Origin: Methylosinus sp. PW1
Lineage (GTDB): Bacteria > Pseudomonadota > Alphaproteobacteria > Rhizobiales > Beijerinckiaceae
Direction of reading: 5' to 3'
Assembly: GCF_000745215.1 (NCBI RefSeq)
Contig: NZ_JQNK01000009.1
Coordinates: 1,302,001 to 1,366,000, forward strand
DNA: 64,000 nt
The notes beneath the pieces were generated by a model that searched no databases, was not told the origin of the DNA, and saw only the letters and a list, made by a program, of their open reading frames with translations. The translations under genes were made by a program, and so were the position numbers. This document shows positions 10,580 to 22,461 of the stretch, piece after piece (position 1 is the stretch's first letter; every line of letters begins with the position of its first letter).

Positions 10580-10757
10580 GGGAGCTGCTTCGCCTCCTCG
10601 GGGCGACGCCGGGAAAGCGGCGACGGGCGATTAGCTTATGCGGCCGCCGGCCTGTCAATCGCACGCGCCGGAAAGCGCGGCGCTTTGCCGGAAATTGCCG
10701 CATGACGCATCCCGCCGGGGCGGCGGGCGCCGCAGCTTTCGGCGCCCTTTTCCGCGC

Positions 10758-11957
10758 TCACGAATCATTGGCGGCCGAGGGCGGCGGCGGCTCCTCGGCG
10801 AAGACGACCCCTCCCCTTCCGCCGCGCTTCATCCGATAGAGCGCCGCATCGGCGCGCGTGACGAGCTGCTCGAGCGTCAGCCCGTCGCGCGGCGCGAGCG
10901 CGACGCCGATGCTCACGCCGATCTGAATGCTGCGGCCCTCGATCTCGTAAGGCGCGCCGAGGACGCGAACGATGCGGCGCGCCAGCAGCAGCGCCTCGTC
11001 CGGGTGGCGGACGCCAGTCTGGAGGACGACGAACTCGTCGCCGCCGAGCCGGGCCGCCGTATCCTCCCGCCGCACCATGGTCAGCAGGCGCGCGGTGGCG
11101 GCGCAGAGCAGGAGATCGCCGGTCAGATGGCCATAGGCGTCGTTGACGGCCTTGAAACGGTCGAGGTCGAGGCAGTGAATCGCCAAATATTCATTCGGCC
11201 CGAGGCGCGTCGAAGCCTCGTCGAAACGCTCGCGCAGCTCGACGCGATTGGCGAGGCCGGTCAAATCGTCATGCCGCGCCATTTTCGCGAAATCGAGCTT
11301 GGAGATGATTTGTCGGCGCGTCGCCGCATGCGTCTCGGCCGCCCAAAAGAGACCGACGACGGCAAAGGCGGAAAGAAGCACCGCCTGCAGGACGAAGCCC
11401 AAGAGAATGTGGATATCGCTCGCCTCCGTCGCGCGAACGACGAGGCCGATGACCGTCGGCGTCGCCGACAGGGCGAGGCCGACCGCGCAAAGACGCGGAC
11501 GGAAGGCGACATTGGACACGACGCCGCCGGCGAAGACGAAGGCGAGGCCCGAGGTCAGCATCGGCACCAGCGACGATTCCGGGGGATGCGCCATCATGAG
11601 CGCGCGCGCATTGATCGCGCCGAGCAGAGCGGCGAAAGAGAAGAGGCCGATGGCGTAGCGGCGCTCCCAGACCCTCGCCTCATCGGCGAGAATCGTCGCC
11701 TGCGCTGCGCGCCTCTGATAGGCGAGAACCAGGAAAACGCTCGCTATATCCACAGCGACGCCGGCGAGCGTCAGCGCCAGCAACGCCCAATCCTGCTTGC
11801 GCGACGCGAGCAGCAGGCCGACACAGGCGAGCGCTATGCCCATGAAGGCCACCGGCATGACCGGCCGCGCCACCATATCGACCAGCTCGACATAAGCGGC
11901 GTCGGGCAGCGGCGCCGAATTTCGAGACGTATGTCCTAGCCGACGCCACATGCTCAC
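10758..11957 (-). CDS. Membrane-bound GGDEF diguanylate cyclase
   Basis: Synthesises the second messenger cyclic di-GMP from two GTP. The first 210 residues contain about six hydrophobic segments, forming an uncharacterised membrane sensor. The GGDEF domain covers about 220-385, with the intact active-site loop GGDEF at 305-309. The inhibitory site RxxD (R296-D299) sits exactly five residues before it, so product inhibition is expected. There is no EAL domain. The ligand or cue sensed is unknown. The gene is divergent from the arsR-metF-metH operon. Confidence 0.9.
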   Translation of the reverse strand: MSMWRRLGHTSRNSAPLPDAAYVELVDMVARPVMPVAFMGIALACVGLLLASRKQDWALLALTLAGVAVDIASVFLVLAYQRRAAQATILADEARVWERRYAIGLFSFAALLGAINARALMMAHPPESSLVPMLTSGLAFVFAGGVVSNVAFRPRLCAVGLALSATPTVIGLVVRATEASDIHILLGFVLQAVLLSAFAVVGLFWAAETHAATRRQIISKLDFAKMARHDDLTGLANRVELRERFDEASTRLGPNEYLAIHCLDLDRFKAVNDAYGHLTGDLLLCAATARLLTMVRREDTAARLGGDEFVVLQTGVRHPDEALLLARRIVRVLGAPYEIEGRSIQIGVSIGVALAPRDGLTLEQLVTRADAALYRMKRGGRGGVVFAEEPPPPSAANDS

Positions 11958-12050
11958 CCCAACGCGGTCTCATCTATGTCCGGCGGCTCGCTTTTCCAGC
12001 TCGGCCGCGCAGGGCGGGCGGCATCTTGATTTCCAGCGAGACGACGCATA

Positions 12051-12068
12051 TAGATATCTTTATATCTA
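12051..12068. promoter_or_regulatory. Candidate ArsR-type operator upstream of the metF-metH operon
   Basis: TAGATATCTTTATATCTA is a perfect 7-base inverted repeat (TAGATAT/ATATCTA) around a 4-base spacer. It is AT-rich in very GC-rich surroundings and ends 27 bases before the ATG of the ArsR-methyltransferase gene. Size, symmetry and position fit an ArsR-family dimer site for autoregulation. This is a sequence-based inference. Confidence 0.65.
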
Positions 12069-12095
12069 ATCAGCGAAGCCCGTGGCCGACGCCAA

Positions 12096-13109
12096 ATGTC
12101 CGATGTGAGGCGACCTCTTCTTCTCGAGCCCGCGCTCGCCGCCCTCAATGCGGCGGGCGAGGAGACGCGCCTGCGCCTGCTGGACCTGCTGGCCGAGACG
12201 GAGCTGACGGTGAGCGAGGCCGTGGCCATTCTCGGCCAGTCGCAGCCGCGCGTGTCCCGCCATTTGAAGCTGCTGGTCGAGGCCGGCCTGGTGGAGCGCC
12301 GCCGCGAGGGCGCCTGGGCCTTCTTCCGCCTCGCCTCCGCCGATGCGCCCGGCGAGATCGCCCGCAGCGTCGTCTCCTGGCTCGATCCGCTGGACCCGCG
12401 CATCGCCGGCGACCGCGCCCGTCTCGCCGAGGTGCGGCAGGCCCGCGCCGACGCCGCCGCCCGGTATTTCGCCGAGCATGCGCCCGAATGGGACGCGATC
12501 CGCTCGCTGCATGTGCCGGAGGCTCAGGTGGAGGCCGCCATGCGCGAGGCGGTGGGCGAGGCGCCGCTGCGCCGCCTGCTCGATCTCGGCGCCGGCGCCG
12601 GGCGCATGCTGGAACTATTCGCGCCGCAGGCGGAGCAGGCCGTGGGCGTCGATCTCTCCTCCGCAATGCTCGGCGTCGCGCGCGGACGGCTGGAAAAAGC
12701 CGGCGCGCGCAATGTGCAGCTGCGCCAAGGCGACATGTATGCGCTGCCGATAGAACGCAACAGCTGCGATCTCGTCATCGTGCATCAGGTTCTGCATTAT
12801 CTCGACGATCCCGGCCGCGCGCTGCGCGAGGCGGCGCGCACGCTCGCGCCCGGCGGCCGTCTGCTGGTCGTCGATTTCGCGCCGCATCGCGAGGAGACCT
12901 TGCGCGACGAGCATGCGCATCGCCGCCTCGGCTTCTCGCAGCAGGAAGTCACGAATCTGCTGGAGCAGGCCGGGCTCGAGATTCTGCGCCATCGCGATCT
13001 CGCGCCTTCCGCCGACGACGGCGCGAAGCTCACCGTATCCCTATGGCTGGCGCAAGATCCTCGCGTCATCGCCGATCCTTTGCCCAAAGCCAGCTTCGAG
13101 ACCGCATGA
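12096..13109 (+). CDS. ArsR-family regulator fused to SAM-dependent methyltransferase
   Basis: A 337-residue two-domain protein. Residues 12-95 are a winged helix of the ArsR family (recognition region about 43-72, AVAILGQSQPRVSRHLKLL); no metal-binding Cys pair is seen there. Residues about 125-310 form a class I methyltransferase with SAM motif LDLGAGAGR at 162-170 and acidic D186. It heads an operon with metF and metH, linked by ATGA overlaps. This suggests that it senses SAM or S-adenosylhomocysteine through the methyltransferase fold and controls methionine synthesis. Whether it still methylates anything is unknown. The ATG at 12096 was chosen because the domain begins right after it. 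Confidence 0.85.
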   Translation: MSDVRRPLLLEPALAALNAAGEETRLRLLDLLAETELTVSEAVAILGQSQPRVSRHLKLLVEAGLVERRREGAWAFFRLASADAPGEIARSVVSWLDPLDPRIAGDRARLAEVRQARADAAARYFAEHAPEWDAIRSLHVPEAQVEAAMREAVGEAPLRRLLDLGAGAGRMLELFAPQAEQAVGVDLSSAMLGVARGRLEKAGARNVQLRQGDMYALPIERNSCDLVIVHQVLHYLDDPGRALREAARTLAPGGRLLVVDFAPHREETLRDEHAHRRLGFSQQEVTNLLEQAGLEILRHRDLAPSADDGAKLTVSLWLAQDPRVIADPLPKASFETA

Positions 13110-14001
13110 TGTCCGACAATCGCAGCCTGTGGCCTCCGGGCCATTTCGATATTTCTTACGAATTCTTCCCGCCGAAGACGCCGGAGATGGAGGCGCAGCT
13201 GTGGGAGTCGATCGCGCGGCTCGCGCCTTTGAAGCCCAAGTTCGTCTCCGTCACTTACGGCGCCGGCGGCTCCACGCGCGAGCGCACGCATAATATCGTC
13301 GCGCGCCTCGCCGCCGAGACCGACATTCTCCCCGCCGCGCATCTGACCTGCGTCTCCGCCGCGCGCGCGGAGATCGACGAGATCGTGCGCGATTATTGGA
13401 ACGCCGGCGTTCGCCATATCGTCGCGCTGCGCGGCGATCCGCCGACCGGCGTCGGCACGCGATTCGAGCCGCATCAGCAAGGCTATCGCAGCTCCACCGA
13501 GCTGGTGCGCGGCATTCGCGCCATCGGCGATTTCGAGATTTCCGTCTCCACCTATCCCGAAGGCCATCCCGAGAGCCGCACGATCGACGACGATCTCGAC
13601 GCGCTCGAGGCCAAGATCGACGCCGGCGCGACGCGCGCCATCACGCAATTCTTCTTCGAGAACGATATTTATTTGCGCTTTCTCGACAAGGCGCGCGCGC
13701 GAGGCATAAAGATTCCGATCGTGCCCGGCATCATGCCGGTGCAGAACTTCAAGCAGACGGCGAATTTCGCGCGCAAGGCCGGCGCGAGCGTGCCCAATTG
13801 GCTCGCGCATCGCTTCGAGGGATTGGACGACGATCCCGTCACGCGCCGTCTCATCGCCGCAGCGGTCGCCGCCGAGCAGGTGCTGGGCCTCGCCGAGAAT
13901 GGCGTGAGAGAATTCCACTTCTACACCAATAATCGCGCCGATCTCGTCTTCGCGATCTGTCATCTTCTGGGCGTGCGCCCCGTCACCGAGAAAGCCGCAG
14001 C

Positions 14002-14005
<4 letters not shown>
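13106..14005 (+). CDS. metF: 5,10-methylenetetrahydrofolate reductase
   Basis: Reduces methylene-tetrahydrofolate to methyl-tetrahydrofolate with an FAD cofactor, supplying the methyl group used by the next gene product, MetH. The 299-residue chain starts with the family hallmark [12 protein letters not shown], and carries VALRGDPP and STYPEGHPE stretches of the TIM barrel, plus the QFFFEND strand. I start at the first ATG of an ATGATG pair (13106), which overlaps the stop of the regulator gene; the second ATG would be equally possible. The stop overlaps the metH start by four bases. Complete and of normal length. Confidence 0.95.
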
Positions 14006-17724
<3,719 letters not shown>

Positions 17725-17744
17725 GACGCGGGCTGTAGCCTCGA

Positions 17745-19013
17745 TCAAAAATCGAAGCCTCCGCCATTGTCCGCCTTCTCGCGTGCGGCCGGCGTGCTCG
17801 TCATCAGCCAGATATCGACGCGGCGGTCGGAAGGAACTCCGAGCGGCCGCGTCGCTCGCGCAATCTCCGCGGACGACGGCGTCACGCGCGGGCCGGAGAC
17901 GAGCGCAATAATATTGTCTCGATCGGGCGCCTTCGCGCCCGCTTTCCAACAATCCTCGTCGAGACGCGCTCTCACGGCCTCGACGCGCGCCCGCGCGAGA
18001 CCGGCATTGGCCTCGTAACGCGCTTTCGTCTCGCCTGACAAAGGAAGACGGTCCGTCGCCCCGACGATCAAGACGACCCCAGCGCCATCCGGCGGCGTGG
18101 CGCTTTTCCATCGCGCGCAAATGCTCTCGAGCTCGCGCTCTGCCGCGCGCAAAGCATCGTCGTCGAACCCTTCGTGATCGAAGGAGGCGCGGCCTTTCTT
18201 GAAATTCGTTATCGCGCCCAACCGAGTAGAGACAAAGCGATCCCCCGTCTTGGACTCGACAGGGACCTGCAATTCGAATTGCGCTTTGACGAGATTTTCA
18301 AAATTCGCCTTCAGAAAACTATCGACCTTCAGATTTTTCACGACCGCCGCCTGGATGCCACCCGCCATCGCGAATAGCGCGAATCCAGCCGTCGTCGGCG
18401 CGACGCCTCTGCGCAATCCGATGAGGACGCTTCCCGTCAAAATCGACGCGAGCGTCAACGCGAAGGATGCGTCGAAATTGTAAGGATCGCCCGAGTAAGG
18501 CGCGTTCCGCTGCACGCATTCGACCGCGGGACATCTCGGACTTTCGATCGGAACGGCGCTGCTCGAGGACGGTCTCACCGGGGCGACCAACACGAACACG
18601 ACGAGGATGACCAAGCCGGCAACGAGTGGAACCGCCGCCTGAAAATCGAGCGCGGGACCGATATCTTTAGGACCTATCGAGCCCAGCGTCTTATAGAGCT
18701 GCCAGTCATGCGCTTCCGGGTCGCCACGCGCGGTCGCCGCCAAGCCCGCCTCTATGGCTTCCACCCGCTTGCCGGCCTTCACCACCACCGCCCGGTGGTA
18801 GAGCAGCCAAATCGAAAAGGCGGCGTAGACCATGATGGCGAGTTCGACGAACTCGACCCTATCGACAGTGATAAATCGAGAGTAGACCGCTGCGGCGGAA
18901 CCAGCGACAACGGTTCCAAAAAACCCTTTGACACGAAATGCGAGGTTCTCATGCCTCGCGATAATTCCTTGAAGGATTCTTATTTCTTCGATTGCTGCAT
19001 TCTTGCGGTCCAT
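17745..19013 (-). CDS. Four-helix membrane protein with SLATT-like head and OmpA-like tail
   Basis: An unfamiliar 422-residue protein. The N-terminal part (about 1-100) has a helix with IRILQGIIARHENLAF followed by two membrane segments, a layout like SLATT effector-type domains. A further segment lies at about 126-146, and another two around 183-235. The C-terminal 130 residues (VVLIVGATDRLPLSG, then RARVEAVRARL) resemble the OmpA/MotB fold. The usual peptidoglycan-binding Asp/Arg pair cannot be confirmed by eye. The gene stands alone, and the 189-base gap to yqeY is AT-rich. The function is unknown; both domain calls are inferences. Confidence 0.55.
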   Translation of the reverse strand: MDRKNAAIEEIRILQGIIARHENLAFRVKGFFGTVVAGSAAAVYSRFITVDRVEFVELAIMVYAAFSIWLLYHRAVVVKAGKRVEAIEAGLAATARGDPEAHDWQLYKTLGSIGPKDIGPALDFQAAVPLVAGLVILVVFVLVAPVRPSSSSAVPIESPRCPAVECVQRNAPYSGDPYNFDASFALTLASILTGSVLIGLRRGVAPTTAGFALFAMAGGIQAAVVKNLKVDSFLKANFENLVKAQFELQVPVESKTGDRFVSTRLGAITNFKKGRASFDHEGFDDDALRAAERELESICARWKSATPPDGAGVVLIVGATDRLPLSGETKARYEANAGLARARVEAVRARLDEDCWKAGAKAPDRDNIIALVSGPRVTPSSAEIARATRPLGVPSDRRVDIWLMTSTPAAREKADNGGGFDF

Positions 19014-19202
19014 ACGCGTCGCCCGCTCACGAATTACGATAAAAAGAACACCGTATGCCGATTACGAAATAAATACTGCTTTTGAATATAATGGAAGACA
19101 TTTTTCACGCAGAACAGCGCCCCGACTCTTCACGAAGAAGAAAATCGGTGCGCTGTGAAAGCGTTACGCCCCGCGCGAAGCCGCCGAGCGCCGTGATCGC
19201 CC

Positions 19203-19652
19203 TCAGCCCCCGAGCGCCGCCTTCACCGCGGCGCTGGCCTTGCCGAAATCGATGCGGCCCGTATATTTCGCCTTGAGCGCGGCGACGACCTTGCCCATAT
19301 CCTTGATCGAGGCGGCGCCGGTCTCGGCGATGGCGGCCTTTATCGCCTCGGCGACCTCGGCCTCGCCGAGCTGCTGGGGCAGATATTCCGTAATCACGGC
19401 GATCTCGGCGCGCTCCTTCTCGGCGAGCTCGGGGCGGCCGCCCTTCTCGTAGATTTCCACCGATTCCTGGCGGCTCTTCACCATTTTCTGCAGCAGAGCG
19501 AGAATATCGTCGTCGCCCAGCGTCTTGCCCGTGGCGCGCGCCTCTATGTCGCGATCCTTGAGCCCCGCGGTGATCATGCGGATCGTCTCGACCTTCTGCT
19601 TTTCACCGCTCTTCATCGCCGCCTTGAGGTCGGCCGTGAAACGTTCGCGCAT
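19203..19652 (-). CDS. GatB/YqeY domain protein
   Basis: A 149-residue protein of the YqeY family, related to the tail domain of the amidotransferase subunit GatB. The typical order is present: an N-terminal helical part (RFTADLKAAMKSGE), the central ITEYLPQQL motif and a C-terminal DMGKVVAALKAKYTGR segment. It may help tRNA-dependent amidation, but stand-alone YqeY has no proven activity. It is divergent from carA, with a 135-base shared upstream region that should contain both promoters. Confidence 0.9.
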   Translation of the reverse strand: MRERFTADLKAAMKSGEKQKVETIRMITAGLKDRDIEARATGKTLGDDDILALLQKMVKSRQESVEIYEKGGRPELAEKERAEIAVITEYLPQQLGEAEVAEAIKAAIAETGAASIKDMGKVVAALKAKYTGRIDFGKASAAVKAALGG

Positions 19653-19787
19653 TGTATTTCCACTTCGCAGTGAAATGTTCTAGACGTGCTTGCGATCCGA
19701 AGGGATCGCGGCAATCTAGATTTTTCGAGGGATGGCGGGCGCCCGATGGCGGCGCGCCGGCGGATGAGGGTGAGGCATAGAGCGCGG

Positions 19788-20978
19788 ATGAGCCCGGATC
19801 AAGACGCAGCGACGGGTTGGACGGTTCCGGTCCACACGGGGGTTCTGGTCCTCGCCAGCGGCGAGGCGATTTTCGGCTTCGGCTTCGGCGCCGTGGGCTC
19901 GGCCGTCGGCGAGGTCTGCTTCAACACCGCAATGACCGGCTATCAGGAAATCCTCACCGATCCTTCCTACGCCGGGCAGATCGTCACCTTCACCTTTCCG
20001 CATATCGGCAATGTCGGCGTCAATGACGAGGATGTCGAGACCGTCGATCTCGACAGAAGCTCCGGCGTGCGCGGCGTGATCGTCGCGGCGCCCTCGAGCG
20101 ATCCGTCCAATTATCGCGCGCTGCGGCCGCTCGGCGAATGGCTCGCGGCGCGGGGGATCATCGGCCTCTGCGGCCTGGACACGCGCGCGCTGACGGCGCT
20201 GATCCGCGAGAAGGGCATGCAGAACGCCGTCATCGCCTTCGCGCCAGACGGCGTGTTCGACCTCGCCGCGCTGCGCGCCGAGGCCGCCGCCTGGCCGGGC
20301 ATAGACGGAATGGACCTCGTGCCCTCCGTCACCGCGCCCGCGCGCTATGAGTGGGACGAGACCGTCTGGCGGCAGGCCACGGGTTATGGCAAGCGCGAGG
20401 GCGTGAAGTTCCGCGTCGTCGCCGTGGATTATGGCGTGAAGCGCAATATTCTGCGGCTGCTGGCGGAGGCCGGCTGCGAGGTGATCGTCGTGCCAGCGAC
20501 GACCAGCGCCAAGGATATTCTCGCGCTCTCGCCCGATGGCGTGTTTCTCTCCAACGGGCCGGGCGATCCGGCCGAGACCGGCAAATACGCCGTGCCCACC
20601 ATTCGCGAGCTATTGGCGGCGAAGGTTCCCACCTTCGGCATATGCCTCGGCCATCAGATGATGGCGCTCGCCGTCGGCGCGAAGACGCAGAAAATGCCGC
20701 AGGGCCATCACGGCGCCAATCATCCAGTGAAGGATTTCACCACCGGCAAGGTGGAGATCGTCTCGATGAATCACGGCTTCGCCGTGGATCGCGACAGCCT
20801 GCCGGCCAATGTCGCCGAGACGCATCGCTCGCTGTTCGACGGCTCCAATTGCGGCATTGCGCTGGCCGACCGCCCGGCCTTCTCCGTGCAGCACCACCCC
20901 GAGGCCTCCCCCGGCCCGCAGGACAGCCATTATCTCTTCGCGCGCTTTGTCGATATGATGGAGAAGGCGCGGGCGTGA
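19788..20978 (+). CDS. carA: Carbamoyl-phosphate synthase small (glutaminase) subunit
   Basis: Releases ammonia from glutamine for carbamoyl phosphate synthesis (arginine and pyrimidine pathways), working with CarB, which is not in this window. The class I glutamine amidotransferase triad is visible: C286 in FGICLGHQ and the later HHPEASPGP. The N-terminal CarA domain starts with TGVLVLASGE. I chose the ATG at 19788 (396 aa), since family members begin about ten residues before that motif; an ATG at 19746 in the same frame would add a basic leader that looks untranslated. carB being elsewhere is usual in alphaproteobacteria. Confidence 0.95.
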   Translation: MSPDQDAATGWTVPVHTGVLVLASGEAIFGFGFGAVGSAVGEVCFNTAMTGYQEILTDPSYAGQIVTFTFPHIGNVGVNDEDVETVDLDRSSGVRGVIVAAPSSDPSNYRALRPLGEWLAARGIIGLCGLDTRALTALIREKGMQNAVIAFAPDGVFDLAALRAEAAAWPGIDGMDLVPSVTAPARYEWDETVWRQATGYGKREGVKFRVVAVDYGVKRNILRLLAEAGCEVIVVPATTSAKDILALSPDGVFLSNGPGDPAETGKYAVPTIRELLAAKVPTFGICLGHQMMALAVGAKTQKMPQGHHGANHPVKDFTTGKVEIVSMNHGFAVDRDSLPANVAETHRSLFDGSNCGIALADRPAFSVQHHPEASPGPQDSHYLFARFVDMMEKARA

Positions 20979-20994
20979 GCAGATAGAGAAAGCC

Positions 20995-21288
20995 ATGAGA
21001 CGCGACGAAGCCATAGAACGACTGAGAGCGCATGAAGCCGAGTTGCGGCGGCTCGGCGTGCTCAGTCTCTATTTGTTCGGCTCGACCGCTCGCGACGAAG
21101 CTGACTCCACATCGGATGTCGATTTGTTTTTCGACTATCGAAAAGGCGAGCTCGGCCTTTTCGAGCTGATGGATCTAAAGGATTATGCTTACGACCTTCT
21201 GGGGAGCCCGGTCGACATCATGACGCGCGACAGCTTGCACAAAGCGTTGCGGGAGCGGATCGAAAAGACCGCATTGCGTGTGTTCTGA
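20995..21288 (+). CDS. mntA: MNT-type minimal nucleotidyltransferase antitoxin
   Basis: A 97-residue protein of the MntA/MNT group, the antitoxin half of HEPN-MNT toxin-antitoxin modules. In characterised examples it adds AMP to a Tyr of the HEPN toxin. It has the polymerase-beta motif G29-S30...D41-x-D43 (GSTARDEADSTSDVDLF) and a third acidic residue, D74, in SPVDIMT, so the active site looks complete. The stop and the next start overlap as TGATG, giving coupled translation with the toxin. The pair sits between carA and pgeF. Confidence 0.88.
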   Translation: MRRDEAIERLRAHEAELRRLGVLSLYLFGSTARDEADSTSDVDLFFDYRKGELGLFELMDLKDYAYDLLGSPVDIMTRDSLHKALRERIEKTALRVF

Positions 21289-21650
21289 TGGCGATCTCTT
21301 CGAATGTTCCGCGCCTGCAGGACATCATCGAAGCGATAGAGCATATTCACGAGTGCATGGCCGAGGCCTCGCTCGAGGATTTCGAAACCGATTGGCGACG
21401 GCAATGGCTCGTCGAGCGAGGCGTCGAGATCATTTCCGAAGCGAGCCGCCATCTCGACGACGAGCTGAAGGCGCGTCACCCTGAAATTCCCTGGCGCAAG
21501 GTGGCCGGCATCGGCAATGTGCTGCGGCATAGCTACGAGACAGTCGCCGCCGCAGTCCTGTGGAAGCTCGCGCAGCGCGACCTCCAACCATTGGAAAAAG
21601 TCTGCCGCGCGGAACTCGAATCCTTACGAAAAAAGCCTGTTTCTGATTGA
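21288..21650 (+). CDS. hepT: HepT-like HEPN toxin (DUF86) with altered active-site motif
   Basis: A 120-residue helical HEPN protein, the predicted ribonuclease toxin partner of the MNT antitoxin directly upstream. In most HepT proteins the motif is RNxxxHxY. Here the sequence is G76-N77-V78-L79-R80-H81-S82-Y83, so the first Arg is Gly while His81 and the AMP-accepting Tyr83 remain, with an Arg shifted next to the His. I recall related rhizobial DUF86 proteins with a similar GNxLRH form, so this may be a subfamily rather than decay. Whether it still cleaves RNA is open. Confidence 0.85.
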   Translation: MAISSNVPRLQDIIEAIEHIHECMAEASLEDFETDWRRQWLVERGVEIISEASRHLDDELKARHPEIPWRKVAGIGNVLRHSYETVAAAVLWKLAQRDLQPLEKVCRAELESLRKKPVSD

Positions 21651-21672
21651 CACGCGTAGCGATGACCGCCCC

Positions 21673-22461
21673 TCACCGAAGCGCGATCGCCGACACCAGC
21701 CGCCCATAATCGGGCTCCTTGCGATGCACGCTGCGGCGGTAGCTGAAACAGCGCGCCTCATCCGCATAAGTGTCGATGCGCAAATTCTCGAAAGAGGCGA
21801 CATTCGCCGCCTCGACGCGCCGCGTGATGAAAGATGGCAGATCGAACATGGAATGCCCCTCGCGCGTCGATGGCGCGAAGAAGCGCGCGAAGCTCGCATC
21901 CTCGGCGAGGAACCGCTCGACGAACTCGCCGCCCACCTCGTAGCTCTCGCGGCCGATAGCCGGGCCGAGCGCGACATGAATATCGGCGCGATGCGCGCCA
22001 TGCGTCTCCATCAGAGCGATCGTCGCCTCGATCATGCCGGTGAGCGCGCCCTTCCATCCCGCATGGCAGGCGCCGATGACGCCGGCGCTTGCGTCGGCGA
22101 ACAGCAGCATTCCGCAATCGGCGCCGGTGACGCCAAGCGCCAGCCCTTCGACATTGGTGACGAGCCCGTCGCAGCGCGGCCGCTCCGTCTCGGCCCAAGG
22201 CTCCGCGACATAGAGCGCGTCGTGCGAATGAATCTGATAGGGCACGAGCAGACGATGCGCCTCCGCGCCGAGGCGCCGCGCCATGCGCGCGCGATTCTCG
22301 GCGACGCGCGCGGACTCATCGCTGGAGCCGACTCCGCCATTGAGCGAAGCGTAAACGCCCTCCGACACGCCGCCCGCGCGCGTGAAGAAAGCGTGGCGAA
22401 TGCCCGGCAGAGCGAGATTGCCGGCGCCGAGCGCGCGCGGCGGCGCCATCGTCTCGGTCAT
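21673..22461 (-). CDS. pgeF: Peptidoglycan editing factor PgeF (YfiH/laccase-domain)
   Basis: A cytosolic zinc amidase that removes wrongly incorporated amino acids from peptidoglycan precursors; older records call it a polyphenol oxidase. The zinc/active-site residues are visible: H80 in QIHSHD, C116 in GADCGM and H133 in CHAGWKG. The length (262 aa) is normal. It is the third gene of an lgt-midA-pgeF operon, and its start overlaps the midA stop by 4 bases. This operon order is common in alphaproteobacteria. Confidence 0.92.
   Translation of the reverse strand: MTETMAPPRALGAGNLALPGIRHAFFTRAGGVSEGVYASLNGGVGSSDESARVAENRARMARRLGAEAHRLLVPYQIHSHDALYVAEPWAETERPRCDGLVTNVEGLALGVTGADCGMLLFADASAGVIGACHAGWKGALTGMIEATIALMETHGAHRADIHVALGPAIGRESYEVGGEFVERFLAEDASFARFFAPSTREGHSMFDLPSFITRRVEAANVASFENLRIDTYADEARCFSYRRSVHRKEPDYGRLVSAIALR

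Noticed and set aside
4801..10705. Long + strand frames opposite the ATP-grasp and DUF2126 genes
   Set aside because: Both sense genes are complete, with active-site motifs; the + strand translations are Arg/His/Gly-rich and match nothing.
11958..12095. Possible SAM or SAH riboswitch before metF-metH
   Set aside because: The gap before the regulator gene is short and shows an ArsR-type palindrome but no riboswitch-like set of conserved stems.
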